Shown here one piece after another: positions 17,869 to 28,705 of a stretch of 36,222 bases of DNA. A model generated the notes under the pieces. It was not told the origin of the DNA. It saw only the letters and a list, made by a program, of their open reading frames with translations, and searched no databases. Position 1 is the stretch's first letter. Each line of letters starts with the position of its first letter. Source of the DNA: Ramicandelaber brevisporus (taxonomy: Eukaryota; Kickxellomycota; Ramicandelaberales; Ramicandelaberaceae); the NCBI GenBank assembly GCA_025201865.1, contig MU602750.1, positions 17,800-54,021 on the forward strand, written 5' to 3'. The position numbers and the translations under genes are program-made.

Positions 17869-20800
17869 ATGAACTCACCACTTGGACTCGGCTCAAAGAA
17901 CGGCTTTGGGACAATGTACTTCTCCGTAGATTCATCTCCATCTTCTTCATCAGCTCAGCACACAGCCGCATCTTCCTCCTTGAGCAGCAGTAACAGCCAC
18001 AGTAGTCGAGCTGCGACCATGGCAGGGCAATCGAATGCGCAGCAGCAACAGCAGCAGCAGCAGCAACCGGACAAGAGAGAGTCATCTTCGTTGTTCAAAC
18101 GGCTGCTTGGTGTTGGCGGCAGCAACAGTAACAGTAACAGTAGCACTTCAGCCACGAGGGACATTGGCAGTGATGGTCGATCAATATTGACAATGGATGA
18201 GCACACGGTGGCCGGTGAAATTGCTCGCAATCCTCAGCTCCGTCACCTCATTAGCGCTCTACGCTCCTTCTTCCCCACACTCAAACCCATGTTCATTGTG
18301 TACGTCTACATTGGCTTGGGTCGCGACATTAACAGAATATACAGCTATTTCAGCAGTTTGCAAATAGCGATTGAAGGTATAGTGCTTGATCCAAAGCCCA
18401 ATGTTGAGCTAAAAGGTGCGGAGAATAGTCAGCTAACAAGTTGCTATATAAGCGCACTATTGTTTGCAATGTTTGGAACGCAGACTGCAATGGATGGGTT
18501 GCTGTATTTAAAGAATGAAGATGGCGACAGTGTCAACTTGGATAATATGAGGGCTCAATTGAGATACTACGTAAACCAGCTAAGAACTGGTCATCTGATT
18601 AGTGCATTTGAGATGGAACAACTGAGACGATCGCTAATATTGACTGGGTGGCTGGATGGCATGGGACTGCCTTCTAATGACATGCTAGTGTTTGAGTTAG
18701 AAAAACACCCATTAATGATGAGCTCAAGTACGACAACACCAGGTATTGGGCAATCAGTTTCATCAGCATCATCGATAGAGTCAACGGTGTCGTCAGCAAA
18801 ACGAGCAGAATTGAAGCGAGAAATGACAGATTCCAGACCAATCCCATCAAGTTTCCCACAAAGAACAACTCAGGAAGATGCGAGCGAATTGTTCATGTTT
18901 TTGGCAGATAAACTTGGAATGCCATATCTGCCAATGGAAGTGCAAATTATTCATGGTGGAGATAGATCAGAATCAGATGATAGAATAGTTGGTGAACGCA
19001 TTCTACAATTAGCGATACCCGATGATGAACCAAGCACTTTAACTGGAAATGAATCTACACAGAGTACCACTACAACATCAACAACCGCCACAACCGCCAC
19101 AGCCATCCCTGCAGCCACCATTGCAGCCACCACCACCACCACTACCACGGCAGCAATGTCACGATTGAATCTCGACACGATTGATACAGCACCAACAACA
19201 ACGGTGAGCAATAGCCGAGCATTGACATCTCAAAGCCTACTTCCTCCTCCTCCATCCCCATCAGAACCGCCCCATTATGACCAACATCGATTCCATCAAC
19301 CAGTGATCCAGCCAAAAGACAAACGCAAGAATCGTATGTTCAAAGGAGGATGGGCTGTTCTCTCTCAAACACTCGGTATTCGGGATAAGAAGAACATTCC
19401 CAAGAAGCCCTCTCCACATCAACAGCAACATCAACAGCAACAGCAACATTCTTCTCCAGCAGCAGGAGCAGCAGCAGCAGCAACAGCACTGCCACCACCA
19501 CCACAACAACCACTCCCGGAACTCCCACCCCGTCCAATTAAAATCCAGCCCACTCCTATGGTAACATTGCCATCAGTTGCCAGCGATGAGTCAGCTCTGC
19601 GCCTCGAAGACTTGCTCATCAATCATTTCTATGGCACTGTAATAACCGATGTTGAGCGACAATACTATGATGAAGAAAAGGGACGAACAATCACGCAAAG
19701 TACAAGTGCATGGTCGGTGCTCGAGTTATTCCCATTCTGGGCAAATATGCACGAAAACGGACAGATATCAATGACACATCAGCTGGATTTCCCAGAACAG
19801 TCGATGGTGCTTCCCATGATGCTGATGAGATACAAAATGGAGTATGGAAAGCCACCCAAGAAGGTCAAGAGAAGAATTGCAATCCCACCAGTGTTGACAT
19901 TTACAACATTTGTTAATCGATACAGTAGCGGTCGGATGAAGGCTGCAGTTGGATATCCATCAACCGAGCATGGGCAACGAGGAGATGGATTGCCAGGATA
20001 TGATGATCAGGAAGAATGCGAACCACTTGAAGTTGAGTATCAGTTGGTGCTTAAATCAGCAGTATGCCATATTGGCGGAGAATCAATCACTTCTGGACAT
20101 TACATTGCATACTCATTAGTGGATGAAAGATCAAGCGATACACAGCTGAGACTGGAAAGACAGCAGGCTGCTGAACGACAGGCGTCTCAGATATTGTCTG
20201 ACAGCACAACAGCCGCTACATCTACATCTACACTCGCATCCACATCAGCAACGACAACGGCAGCAGCAACATTAGCAGCAACAACAGCAACAGCAGCAAC
20301 AACAGCACCTCCACCACCTCCGCCACCAAAAGTTGAGCTGGATAGTTCAAACGAAGCAAGCACATCAGTTGCATCAGTCTACAACACTACTTCGGCACCT
20401 ACACCCGCACCTGTGATGGCCTCTTCAGTGCGAGTCACTTCTGCCGAAGCTGAGCAGGCTGCCATTGAAGATTGCGTTCCGTCGTGCACATGGCTGCGTC
20501 ATGACGATTTGAATGTTGCACAGCGTGTAAGACGACTCGATACTCCCGGAGAACAGGCGGCAATGTTTGACCACATGGCATCTAGTGCGTATATTTTGTT
20601 TTATCAGCTGGAGCGTGCTATTATTGGCGGCAGTGGTGGAACTTATGGCACTGATGGCACTGATAGCAGAGGTGTTACTTTGAATACAGATGCACAAAAT
20701 GCCAGTACAGATGATCCAGTACCGTCGTATGAACAGGCGTGTGCAGAATCAGCGCCAACTACGCCTGCGCTTAGCCCAATTCTACGTGGACCAGAGACCA

Positions 20801-21477
20801 CGACGACGACAACTTCAACGACGACATCAACTTCAGCAGTAGCAGCAGCAGCGGCAGCAGCAGCAGATGCACATACTTCCTCACTTCGTCGCCAAAACAG
20901 AGTGAGTAGGGCTAGCGAACGATATCAGTCAACCGGCATTGATTCGACACCATCTACACCACCTGTGCCATCTCCGCTAACTCGACCACTGTCAAATACA
21001 CACCGGCCACCAGCCGACACTCAACAGCAGCCTAGTCAACAGGCGTATTCGGCGAAGCAGCCAGCACTCCCAGCACTGCCACCTCCTCCCTCTCTTCCAC
21101 CACATTTCGCGAACTCTTCCTCGTCATTTGCTGCATCACCAGTATCAGCATCTACGACGCCAGTGTCTCCATACTTGATGGCGATGAACAATCCATCATC
21201 TTCGCCATATTATTCATACTATCAACAGCAGCAGCAACCACAACAACAGCAGGTGATTTCATCGCCAGTTATTGGGCCAATGTCCTCAGCTTCTACGCGT
21301 CCTGCACCAACTGATTCGGGTGCATTTACATCGACTTCAAATGAACCGTCTTCGATGGCAGCAAGGGATCCTCCGCTGCCACCTCCGCCTCCACAGTCGC
21401 CACGGCAGCCAGCATTGGCGCCACCAGTGCCTCCGAAGCCACTCAAATTAATGCGACGTGGTTCTGGAAACAACTAG
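17869..21477 (+). CDS. Ubiquitin-specific protease (peptidase C19), large low-complexity insertions
   Basis: The product has 1,202 residues, with its ATG at 17869. The Cys box is TSCYISALLFAMFG with C192. It resembles the CYLD-like SCYxDxxLFxxF variant rather than the usual NTCYMNS box. A QEDASELFMFLADKL block near 336 is the conserved QEDxxEF/L motif. The His box is ITSGHYIAYS with H744, followed by WLRHDDL supplying Asp. All three catalytic elements are present, so a thiol deubiquitinase is expected. Catalytic Cys and His are 552 residues apart, well over the usual span, because of Thr/Ala, Pro and Gln-rich insertions (about 390-560). A second insertion (about 775-860) lies between the His box and the Asp segment. 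The last 280 residues are Pro/Ser-rich with PPLPPPPP-type runs that could bind SH3 or WW domains. A membrane anchor is not seen. Confidence 0.88.
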   Translation: MNSPLGLGSKNGFGTMYFSVDSSPSSSSAQHTAASSSLSSSNSHSSRAATMAGQSNAQQQQQQQQQPDKRESSSLFKRLLGVGGSNSNSNSSTSATRDIGSDGRSILTMDEHTVAGEIARNPQLRHLISALRSFFPTLKPMFIVYVYIGLGRDINRIYSYFSSLQIAIEGIVLDPKPNVELKGAENSQLTSCYISALLFAMFGTQTAMDGLLYLKNEDGDSVNLDNMRAQLRYYVNQLRTGHLISAFEMEQLRRSLILTGWLDGMGLPSNDMLVFELEKHPLMMSSSTTTPGIGQSVSSASSIESTVSSAKRAELKREMTDSRPIPSSFPQRTTQEDASELFMFLADKLGMPYLPMEVQIIHGGDRSESDDRIVGERILQLAIPDDEPSTLTGNESTQSTTTTSTTATTATAIPAATIAATTTTTTTAAMSRLNLDTIDTAPTTTVSNSRALTSQSLLPPPPSPSEPPHYDQHRFHQPVIQPKDKRKNRMFKGGWAVLSQTLGIRDKKNIPKKPSPHQQQHQQQQQHSSPAAGAAAAATALPPPPQQPLPELPPRPIKIQPTPMVTLPSVASDESALRLEDLLINHFYGTVITDVERQYYDEEKGRTITQSTSAWSVLELFPFWANMHENGQISMTHQLDFPEQSMVLPMMLMRYKMEYGKPPKKVKRRIAIPPVLTFTTFVNRYSSGRMKAAVGYPSTEHGQRGDGLPGYDDQEECEPLEVEYQLVLKSAVCHIGGESITSGHYIAYSLVDERSSDTQLRLERQQAAERQASQILSDSTTAATSTSTLASTSATTTAAATLAATTATAATTAPPPPPPPKVELDSSNEASTSVASVYNTTSAPTPAPVMASSVRVTSAEAEQAAIEDCVPSCTWLRHDDLNVAQRVRRLDTPGEQAAMFDHMASSAYILFYQLERAIIGGSGGTYGTDGTDSRGVTLNTDAQNASTDDPVPSYEQACAESAPTTPALSPILRGPETTTTTTSTTTSTSAVAAAAAAAADAHTSSLRRQNRVSRASERYQSTGIDSTPSTPPVPSPLTRPLSNTHRPPADTQQQPSQQAYSAKQPALPALPPPPSLPPHFANSSSSFAASPVSASTTPVSPYLMAMNNPSSSPYYSYYQQQQQPQQQQVISSPVIGPMSSASTRPAPTDSGAFTSTSNEPSSMAARDPPLPPPPPQSPRQPALAPPVPPKPLKLMRRGSGNN

Positions 21478-22717
21478 TTAGTTAAACTGTTTAACTTGTA
21501 AAGTCTATCGATCTTTTTGTTTTGAATATTAAGAATCAAGGGCAAACAGGGAGAGGGGAAGTGAAGTGAGTTCGCTTTATGAAATTATTGCTGTTATTGT
21601 TATTATTGTTATTATTGTTAGAAAAGTAATAGGGTATTAGTTATATGACCAAATCTTCCTGGAGGCAGAAAAATTAAACCCGCATAAAGGTCGCACCGAA
21701 CTCCATCACCCCTGTAGCTTGAGAGGTCAAAAATAACCTTCCCAAAGGAGTGACGGCCACCTTCAAAGGTGCGAACACCAGTAAAGGTCCGACCACCATG
21801 CCAAGCACAACAGCGTTGTTCTTGGGGAATTGGTGGTGCATGAGCTCTCCCCGTGAAGAGAGAGCCGGCCGACAGAGAGCAGGATAACCCCACCCGCCTA
21901 TCTAAAGGAGCCGATGCAGATAGTGTGGCTGGCGACAGATGCGCCTAACGCCGGAAGTCTTGTACAGCCGTCTTGAAGACGGAGGAGTGTGCGATACGAA
22001 CCGACCGACCGATTGACCGAGTGGAAGGGTGGAAACGACGAAAGAAGGAAGAAGAGTTTGTGTTGTGTAGTTTGGTGTGTGTTGAGTCGGCTTTGGAAAG
22101 AGGGAGGAAGGGAAAGGTGCTAGACGCGGCTGTCTTTTATGGCGAAAAGCGTGCTGCCTGTCCAGGCGGAGCGTAGCACCACCAATGGAAGGAAATGGAA
22201 GCAGCTGACGACTACATGGCGTGACGATATCATATGATAGAGTAGTCGATACAAACTGATTGGAGAGCTATTCACGTTGGGGTTAACGAAAGTTTCGAAG
22301 CGTAACTGGCGTCGATGATCGATCGGATGAGTCATAAGAAACGAGATGCTTTTAAATGCATGCCTTTTTAAACAAGGTGTTCGATCCAGGAACAAGTCCA
22401 GCCATCATTTATTACAATGAAGTCACGAAATCACTAACCATTATACAAACACATCTGCTGTCAGTTGGATGTAGCAAAGTCAACTTTATACAGCAAACAA
22501 TGCGGCAAATAAAGCCGAGTTAGACTCCATACTCACAACTTTCGTTACCGCCAAATCGTGTTGTATTTTGAGTTAGAATTAAGGGTATGAATTGGAACTG
22601 TCAAACAAAAAGGAGTTTTATTTTAATTTGTATTTTATTCACCTCGGCGAAACTTTTCCGGATCCAGGCGGATTAGTTATATAAAATGTGAATAGAGGCG
22701 ATTATGATAAAAAAAAT
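21478..22717. other. Convergent intergenic region (1.24 kb)
   Basis: This separates the stop of the ubiquitin protease (+) and the stop of the SAPS gene (-). It contains an AT-rich TTATTG tandem (about 21590-21620), a cluster of stem-loops at about 21660-21990 described separately, a 10-bp palindrome ATCATATGAT (22229-22238) and AT-rich sequence up to 22717. No frame here has both an ATG and recognisable protein character. Confidence 0.55.
21660..21990 (-). ncRNA. Candidate structured non-coding RNA, family not identified
   Basis: At least four hairpins are packed into about 330 bases. The best is 21792-21837: ACCACCA/TGGTGGT, then CCAAG/CTTGG, then ACAAC/GTTGT around a 3-base loop, 17 pairs in all with small internal loops. 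Others are GCTCTC/GAGAGC (21844-21865), CCGTC/GACGG (21968-21982), and GGTG-CGAA-CACC (21768-21779), which competes with CACC/GGTG (21758-21771). TCGCACC (21691-21697) can also pair with GGTGCGA (21768-21774). The - strand is preferred because one stem extends by a G-U pair there but is C-A on the + strand, and because T5 runs occur on it (near 21670 and 21731) as possible Pol III stops. I checked by eye for U1-U6, U3, SRP, RNase P/MRP and tRNA hallmarks and found none decisive. Confidence 0.35.
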
Positions 22718-25700
22718 CTAAGCACGCAAAGGTGGTGTCGGATTATCGCGTTTAGGTAAGGATGAGGTAGACTGCTTTCGAGAGATTGGCGCAGCTGGGG
22801 CGGACGTGGATGGCGATGAGGAACGCTTCGAATTTAACGCTCCATACCGGCTTGAGCCAGAAGCTGTTAAAGCGGCAGCCATGGCAGCAGCGGCAGAGTT
22901 GGCAGAGCGCGGACCGTTAGCGCCGAATCCAGGCAGCGAAGGAAGCGGCGGCACCATTGGTGCTGATGATGAGCCGGACGCAGGCGGAGGTGGCGACATA
23001 ATGCGACCAGTGGCCGACGATGATGCTGAGCCACTCCTGCTACTGCCGTTGTTGTTCGAATTCGACGAGCCAGGCACATAGCCACTGCGTGTGCCAAGAT
23101 TTCGTTTGGGCAGCGTTGCGTTGGAGGATGCGGTTGGAGTGGCTGCGGGCGGTGGCATCGGAGCATCACCATTGCGCTTCGTGGTTGATGAAGAGCTGGT
23201 GGCTGCGCGCGCAGCCGATGACTTTGTAGACTTGAACACGGAGCTGCGTGACGAAGATGAGCCCGATGTCATTGATGAACTGCGCGGACCGAGAACAGGC
23301 TTGGCTGATGGTGCAGTGCCAGAAGTCTGTGGTGGAGTTGGAGTCCGTCGAATTAACACCGAAGTCGACTGCTGAGATCCAGAGCCAATGATGGAGCGCC
23401 GAGAAGAAGAGCCAGCAACGGGGGTGGCAATTGGAACCTTGATGTCATTATCATCATAGTCATCAGATGGATCAGTCTTGGACTTGGAGAGGGAAGACGG
23501 AGCACCACCGGCGGCAGACTTGTCATCAATATCAGCTTCATCGGCATCGCTAGCAAGAGGTGGACTACGTCTGTTCACAACTGGCTTGTCGTCAGCTTCA
23601 TCGATATCAATATCAGTGCGTTCATCGCCATTCTCAGCATCAGTCTCGTAATTGAGTGAGGCAATATCAATACCAAGACAGTACGAGTACAATGAGCCCA
23701 AATCAGCACCATATTCACTGATACCATCCACCGATTCAGCATCACTGTTGTATGGATCATTGCCTGGCAAATCATTCAGCATCTCATCAAATGCCTCGGT
23801 CAGCTCAGCCATGATGCGAGAAGTGTTGCTGACCACCGAGTCTGGATCTTCGTCGCCGCTGCTGTTGCTATCGCTGCCATCAGTCGCTGTTGGAGTCTGT
23901 ACGTCGGATGGTGCTGGTTCTGATGCTGATGCTGAAACTTTGTTTTCACTGTCATCATTGTCATCGATGTCTTCATCAGTGGTGATATCACTGTCATCTG
24001 CATCGGCACTGACATCGCTAGTCTCGTCATCAGTAGTCATCTCGCTTGCATCACTACTCAACTCGCTACCGGATTCAGCCTCACTTGATGATGCGCTTGA
24101 CGATGATGCTCTCACTGCCTTGGCCTTTCTGCGCCTTCTCTTCTTTTGTTCTTCTTCCAATTTCTCCAGCAGCACCTCCTGCTGTTTCCTAGCCAATCTC
24201 TCACGTGCTTTAGCAGCAGCAGCATATGCAATTCCATTTCTAATAGATCCAGGCTCATCTCGCCCGCCATTAGCACCTTTGCGCCATGATTTCTTGGTCG
24301 AGAATCGCTCAGGCAACCGAACGGTCAGCGGCGTGAAATGAGGCAGCGGACGAACGGCTCCATCAATTGTGCTCTGCTGCAAATCAATCAGTGTGAAGGG
24401 AGTGAGTGGGCGGCTCTGCTGAATGATAGAATGACGAAGTCCAATCTGAACGCGCGGCCACTGAGGGAATGCAGCAAGGCGAGCACTCAGTGCAGCTGGA
24501 TGGGCCGACAGCGTCGCCACTTCAAAGGCAGTTGCAACGGATGGGACGTCGTCATCGCCAAGAGGCGAGACTGGCGCGGTAGCAGCAGCTGTGACAGATG
24601 GCGAGGAATCAGACGGCACAGCAGTGGCAGCTATAGAGGTTGACAGAGTAGAAAGTGGTGGTGGTGGAGGAGATGATATTGCGGTGGCGACAGCAGTGGC
24701 AGCCAGCGTGGCCGGAGAGGATGACGAAGCCAGAGCAGCCAATCGAAGTGTGTTGAGAATAAGCTTCGCAAAGCCATGTAAGCTGGATGCATGCCGAGAG
24801 CTAGACTGCAATGTTGCCATCAGTCGATCCAGAATCCAGCCCGGAGCTAAATTAGCAGGCGAGGCCCACTGACTGTCTTGAAGAGAACCAGAATCAACAG
24901 CAGAGTGAATGGGCACACCAACAATGTGATCAACAATAGAAAGGCACGAGGCAGAGGGCAGAATTGGTTCGCCAGATGTGGCAGCGGAGAGGCCAGGTGA
25001 CGCACTGTTGCCACGACTGGCTCCACTCTCATTCATTGCAGGAACGTCGTTTACAGAGTCAACTGTTGAAGCAGCATGGGCATTGTCGGCCATTGAGCGA
25101 GTTGGATAAGCTTCAAGCATTAACAAAGCAAATAACTTGTAAACCATTGAGTGCATAATGTTATTGGTCTTTGCAGAAAAGAACCAAGCAAACAATGAAT
25201 CCCAAAATGCAAATTTGCCCTTAAAATTACCNNNNNNNNNNNNNNNNNNNNNNNNNNNNNNNNNNNNNNNNNNNNNNNNNNNNNNNNNNNNNNNNNNNNN
25301 NNNNNNNNNNNNNNNNNNNNNNNNNNNNNNNNNNNNNNNNNNNNNNNNNNNNNNNNNNNNNNNNNNNNNNNNNNNNNNNNNNNNNNNNNNNNNNNNNNNN
25401 NNNNNNNNNNNNNNNNNNNNNNNNNNNNNNNNNNNNNNNNNNNNNNNNNNNNNNNNNNNNNNNNNNNNNNNNNNNNNNNNNNNNNNNNNNNNNNNNNNNN
25501 NNNNNNNNNNNNNNNNNNNNNNNNNNNNNNNNNNNNNNNNNNNNNNNNNNNTCAACTCGAGATACCTGATCACGACTATTTGTATTGAATCCAGCAATGT
25601 GAGCCATTGTATCAACCATCCATCTGATCAGCTTGGGTGCCTGTGATTGCAACAATGGAAACCCAGAATCGGCCAATACAAATAGACTATTCTGCGGGCC

Positions 25701-27590
25701 AGAAACTGGGACAGCATTGGGCAAGCGCTGCATTCTTCTCACTAGTTTTCCATACACACAGGACCACTTGCTAAGCAGTGTTGATAGAAAAGTTACTGCA
25801 GCATCTCGACACACACTGACTGCAGTGGCAGAATTGGACTCGGTCAAGTATTTCTGATTGCCCATTATGCATTGATCAACCAATATGTCGTAGATAGAAT
25901 TGTCGTCAACCAATTCACCAAATAAGATATCCATTCCAACATGAGCACTGAACTCACTAACTAAAATGCACAAGAACTCAGAAACGCCTGCAACACATTG
26001 GGCATCACTTCCATCGCTCATCAAAGTGATTAACTCATGCACAAACTTAGCCTTGCTTAATGCATTGAATCTCATGTCAAATATAGGCTCTCCATTGAAG
26101 AACATCAGCTTGCGTACATATATATTAATAATTGGAATGCTCATATAGGGGAATATATCAAATACAAGGGGCTTTCCGCGCGATGCCGCACTCCACTTGC
26201 GAGGTGTATATGTTGATGGTAGCATAGTTGGCGGTTCATTATTCTGTGACGAGTGCTGTTGCTGCTGCTGTTGCTGCTGCTGTTGCTGTTGTTTGGATTT
26301 AGAGTCCGATGAAGTTAATTTTCTTAACGGACCTTTTGCAATCTGTTTTGGTGGAGGATACAATAACATGTAAAGAAATCTGACTGGTCGCAGCATTAAC
26401 AAATGATCAATAATGCGATGAACATGATTAAATGAGCCAAATGAAGCTGGATGGAAAATATCAAACATGTGATAAACAATCGTCTCAAACTGATTTTCAA
26501 CCAATCTTCTGCCAACTGGATAGTCCACCGATAAGCACACTGCTGCCATGTAAGCTCTCTTCAGTGCAACTTGATCATTCTCTGACTTGGCTGTGTATCT
26601 TGCTCTGTGTTCAATCTGTGCCTCAACGCGTGCTTCATGCGAGCTTGAAATGTCGACAGTGTCATCAACTCTTGTAATAAATGACATGTATTCCACCATA
26701 ACTGCATCAATAGATAAATAGTCAACTGTTCTACGATCCAGATGGGTTTCTTCAACATCAAACATCCGTGTTAGTAATGTGCGCGTTCTTTTCCTTCTTA
26801 ATCCATGTGCAATCACTTCATCTTCTGAATCCGATGGCTCAAGAACAATCACAGGCGTTGGCTGCAAAAATGGCAAACTAGTACTTCCACTTTCAGACCG
26901 GCCACCTTGCTGTTGCTGCTGTTGTTGTTGTTGTTGAGCAGCAGCAGCAGCGGCGGCGACAATACGCTGTGCCACTGCACTATGACTGCTACCACTGCTG
27001 CCACTGCTGTTGCTGCTGTTGTTAAGATTACTGATACTTGTACTTGAGCTGCTGATATGTGTTCTCAATATATTACCAGTTGCGCTTGTCCGATGATGAT
27101 GGTGGTGATGATGCTGTACTGTGCGATGGCTGCTAGTAGCCTTTGGATATGGAGAAGACGATGTGATATTCACCACTGGGGAGGGTGCAGGTGTTGGCGG
27201 ATCAGAGCCTCGGATCACTGGGGAGGGTGTGCCGGCCGGCGCTGCGGTGGCCAGTACGACAGCCCCGTCTCCTCTATTGCTACTGCTATTGCTGCTATTG
27301 CTGCTTGCCGAAGAACGGTTGCCGCCTACAACTGAGCTTCCGTTCTCGGCATTTTGGTACGCTTTGGCAAAGGCTGCAGCGACCACTGTGGAAGGTGAGT
27401 TACTGCTCTCTGGCTGCAGATGAAGAGCGTCGGTCGCATCACCAAGTGTGCCGTCCTGAAGAGACTGTCGGCTGTTATTGCTGTTGTTGCTACTGCTGCT
27501 GTTACTGTTGCTCGATCGCTTTGACGGCTGAGCCGGATACACTGGACGAAGCAGATCGTTCGCGTTCCAGACAGACGAGTCGTCCTCCAT
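22718..27590 (-). CDS. SAPS-domain protein, Sit4/PP6 phosphatase regulatory subunit (spans assembly gap)
   Basis: ATG at 27590, TAG at 22718-22720, with 320 N (25232-25551) inside. There are 679 codons before the gap and 837 after it. The N-terminus is Ser/Asn/Gln-rich with His and Gln runs. From about residue 265 a helical region matches SAPS layout: a DVEETHLDRRTVDYLS segment (compare the DVTLEELLDE motif of the family), then hydrophobic repeats such as IIDHLLMLRPVRFLYMLL and VSEFLCILVSEFSAH. The part just after the gap (AFWDSLFAWFF, HSMVYKLFALLML) continues this. The C-terminal 400 residues are acidic then Ser/Pro-rich, typical of Sap proteins. Family role: targeting of the Sit4/PP6 catalytic subunit in G1 and TOR signalling. 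The two halves agree in frame only if the missing piece is 1 mod 3 in length, which 320 is not. Confidence 0.65.
25232..25551. other. Assembly gap (320 N)
   Basis: Undetermined bases lie inside the SAPS gene. The length is probably an estimate: reading through 320 bases would shift the frame between the two otherwise consistent halves. Confidence 0.98.
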
Positions 27591-27863
27591 CAGCTTTTCA
27601 GAGAGAGCGAGGTCAGAAAGAGTGAGCGGAAGAAGAAGAAGAACAGCAAGAGGAGGAAGAAGAAGAACAGGAAGAAGAACAGGAAGGAAGGGAAGAGGTG
27701 TGTGTCGGTGGACAGTCTACAAAATAAGAGCCGAACGGCACACTTTCTGAGGAGTGAACTACGCACTGGAAGCGGGGGGACACTACCACACCAACAGCTT
27801 AATGGTGGAACACAACTGTATACGTGCTGGAAACGCTCAGCCGTTGAGCATCGAACTCACTAT

Positions 27864-27900
27864 GAAAGAGAGAGAGAGAGAAAGAAAGAGAAAGTGAGAA
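27864..27900. repeat. GA/GAAA microsatellite
   Basis: Seven or so GA units are followed by GAAA units, all purine on the + strand, in the spacer between the SAPS gene and the secreted-protein cluster. Confidence 0.85.
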
Positions 27901-28296
27901 TAGAGTTGGCTATACACATACGCACAAAGTACAGACAAAAAAGGCAGCTGCATACGCACTTTATCAGCTTCCACCTTTCCAATCTGACAAAGCACATGCA
28001 GCTGTAGTATCAAAAGCGTATGTTGAGATGCCATAATGTGCAGAAATAAAGCTCAAATAGATATTGATCGATATTGATTCCCCTCCTCATGCCATCCTAC
28101 AAACCCAGGGACACATTTGTCGGGAACAGTGACGACACTGTTGGTGGACTCCTTTTTAGCAACAGGGGATAATCCCAACGTGTGCTAGTATTTCTTGCTG
28201 CCAACCTGCATGCTACAGGAGAGAGGAGGCAGTTGGTACAAGTATCTCGGCATCCGCACATGGATTCGCCCGCCTTCTTTCGCGGCCGCCATTCTC

Positions 28297-28391
28297 CATC
28301 ACACATCACACATCACATCACACATCACACACCACATTCCATATCACCTCGCACCACACTCCACACATCACCTCGCATCGCATCGCCTCGT
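28297..28391. repeat. CATCACA/CACCTCG-type degenerate repeat in 5' leader
   Basis: Short C/A/T units (CATCACA, CACCACA, CCTCGCATCG) repeat for about 95 bases up to the small secreted protein ATG. As an unstructured, G-poor leader this would favour efficient scanning; that role is inference. Confidence 0.7.
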
Positions 28392-28398
28392 ATCACAA

Positions 28399-28650
28399 AT
28401 GAAGCTCGCATCTGCTCTCGCCGCCATTGCAGCTCCGCTGCTCGTGGCTGCCAAGTGCACCGACGACGCCGTCAAGGCATGCTCAAAGCCGTTCGCCGAC
28501 ACGGCAGCCTCGTGCGGCGACAAGGTGGACTGCTTCTGCCCGGCCGTGGACAGCGCCGTCAAGTGCCTCGAGTCCAAGTCGTGCAGCGACGACACTGCCT
28601 ACAAGCGCTTCCAGCAATTCAAGACCGACCACTGCAAGAAGACCTTCTAA
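28399..28650 (+). CDS. Small secreted cysteine-rich protein (8 Cys)
   Basis: The product has 83 residues from the ATG at 28399. A signal peptide is clear: MK, then a hydrophobic Leu/Ala stretch to about residue 18 with Ala-Ala-Lys at the end. The mature part has eight cysteines (20, 28, 39, 45, 47, 56, 62, 79), enough for four disulfides, in a Lys/Asp-rich background. The spacing includes a CxC pair. Codon choice is strikingly rich in third-position G/C (gcc, ctc, aag, gac) compared with its neighbours, as expected for a highly expressed gene. I do not recognise the family. It is not an obvious hydrophobin, since the CC doublets are missing. It opens the cluster of small secreted genes to the right. 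Confidence 0.8.
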   Translation: MKLASALAAIAAPLLVAAKCTDDAVKACSKPFADTAASCGDKVDCFCPAVDSAVKCLESKSCSDDTAYKRFQQFKTDHCKKTF

Positions 28651-28705
28651 TACTTTCCTTTCCTTTCCCTTTCTTTCCAAAGTTTGTTTTAAAAGAGTAA
28701 TGCAA

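Larger units (their letters stand above)
27591..28398. promoter_or_regulatory. Divergent promoter region with purine tracts and CATCACA repeats
   Basis: This is about 800 bases between the SAPS ATG (-) and the first small secreted protein ATG (+). It has an almost pure purine tract (27600-27698), which gives a pyrimidine-rich SAPS leader, a GA microsatellite (27864-27900), and a CATCACA/CACCACA-rich stretch (28297-28391) directly before the small-protein ATG that is nearly free of G. I see no additional gene. Confidence 0.55.

Noticed and set aside
22229-22238. Ten-base palindrome ATCATATGAT
   Set aside because: Too short and AT-rich to support a functional claim in a spacer.
22374-22386. 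tRNA-like GTTCGATCC
   Set aside because: No pairing T-stem and no cloverleaf could be drawn around it.
22120-22395. 91-codon - strand open frame in the spacer before the SAPS gene
   Set aside because: It begins with TTG rather than ATG and has no recognisable protein features.
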